Source: Myxococcales bacterium
Lineage (GTDB): Bacteria; Myxococcota_A; Bradymonadia; Bradymonadales; Bradymonadaceae
DNA: 6,656 bases
Direction: 5' to 3'
Assembly (NCBI GenBank): GCA_007120915.1
Contig: SKMT01000615.1
Location: 1-6,656, forward strand
Position 1 is the stretch's first letter. Each line of letters begins with the position of its first letter. Under the pieces are notes generated by a model. That model saw only the letters and a list, made by a program, of their open reading frames with translations. It was not told the origin of the DNA and ran no database searches. Below, one piece after another: positions 6,524 through 6,656 of the stretch. The translations under genes and the position numbers were made by a program.

Positions 6524-6594
6524 CTGCCAAGAAATGACGAAAGCCCCGTCTCCCACAAAGGGGAAACGGGGCTTTCGAACAAAAGGTTGGCAGC
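6523..6594. repeat. 8-base inverted repeat enclosing the rrn terminator
   Basis: GCTGCCAA (6523-6530, starting in the acyltransferase stop codon) is the reverse complement of TTGGCAGC (6587-6594, which lies within the 5S 3' end). The two arms flank the terminator hairpin symmetrically. In the minus-strand transcript, the sequence after the terminator could pair with the 3' strand of 5S helix I. Confidence 0.5.
6529..6577 (-). terminator. Intrinsic terminator of the rRNA operon, possibly bidirectional
   Basis: A 12-bp perfect stem (6538-6549 with 6566-6577, core AAGCCCCG/CGGGGCTT) continues after one mismatch with four more pairs and a six-base loop. On the minus strand it begins 8 bases beyond the 5S 3' end and is followed by TCATTTCTT. 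On the plus strand, the arm ending GGGGCTTT gives a short U-stretch 43 bases or so beyond the acyltransferase stop codon. The same hairpin could therefore end both converging transcripts. Confidence 0.85.
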
Positions 6595-6656
6595 GACCTA
6601 CTCTCCCGTAGCGTCTCCGCCACAGTACCATCGGCGCTGGAGAGCTTAACTTCCGA
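6585..6656 (-). rRNA. rrf: 5S ribosomal RNA, 3' part (cut by window edge)
   Basis: The minus strand reads with clear similarity to the 3' two-thirds of bacterial 5S rRNA. GAAGTTAAGCTCTCCAGC is followed by GCCGATGGTACTGTGG and then GGGAGAGTAGGTCGCTGCC, the blocks conserved between E. coli and Bacillus 5S. GTGGCG-GAGA-CGCTAC forms a neat six-pair arm closed by a GNRA tetraloop, the expected helix IV. About 72 nucleotides are inside the window; the 5' part, and presumably 23S and 16S, lie to the right. The exact 3' end (6585 or a few bases lower) is estimated from the helix I strand GCTGCCAACC. Confidence 0.93.

Noticed and set aside
6011..6631. 206-codon open frame on the minus strand opposite the acyltransferase
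   Set aside because: It would begin inside the 5S rRNA and cross its terminator, which is incompatible with a real gene.

Overview
The window is GC-rich, densely coded bacterial DNA. The proteins are rich in Asp and Glu, and most genes have good Shine-Dalgarno sites. It holds no mobile element, CRISPR array, tRNA or phage gene that I can support. The host looks like a Gram-negative-type bacterium, possibly from the former Deltaproteobacteria (Bradymonas- or Myxococcota-like). That placement is only an impression from protein style; the 5S fragment and the RNase would be the best markers to test it.

Left part, minus strand (1-3900). Reading in the direction of transcription, the order is CoA-transferase subunit A (3900-3199), subunit B (3132-2476), an RNB-family exoribonuclease (2397-313) and the first 73 codons of an unrecognised acidic protein (219-1, cut by the window edge). 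The two CoA-transferase genes form one functional unit, a succinyl-CoA:3-ketoacid-type enzyme of short-chain acid or ketone-body metabolism. A strong intrinsic terminator lies between subunit B and the ribonuclease, so these genes are not a simple operon. The terminator also shows that the ribonuclease should start at ATG 2397, not at the in-frame TTG at 2469.

Middle (3901-4384). This is a 484-base divergent intergenic region with an A/T-rich patch, a possible promoter, a small palindrome and two mutually exclusive GC-rich hairpins ahead of the next gene.

Right part, plus strand (4385-6523). A 12-TM major facilitator transporter is followed, after 132 bases, by a NeuD/PglD-type sugar O-acyltransferase with a left-handed beta-helix domain. 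The latter converges on the 3' end of an rRNA operon: the last 72 or so nucleotides of 5S rRNA (minus strand, 6656-6585) and its terminator (6577-6529). Only about 60 bases separate the acyltransferase stop codon from the 5S 3' end, and the terminator hairpin may serve both transcripts.

I do not see an undescribed multi-gene system. The points most worth checking are regulatory: the terminator directly ahead of the ribonuclease gene, the inverted repeat around the rrn terminator that can pair with the 5S 3' end, and the competing hairpins in the transporter leader.
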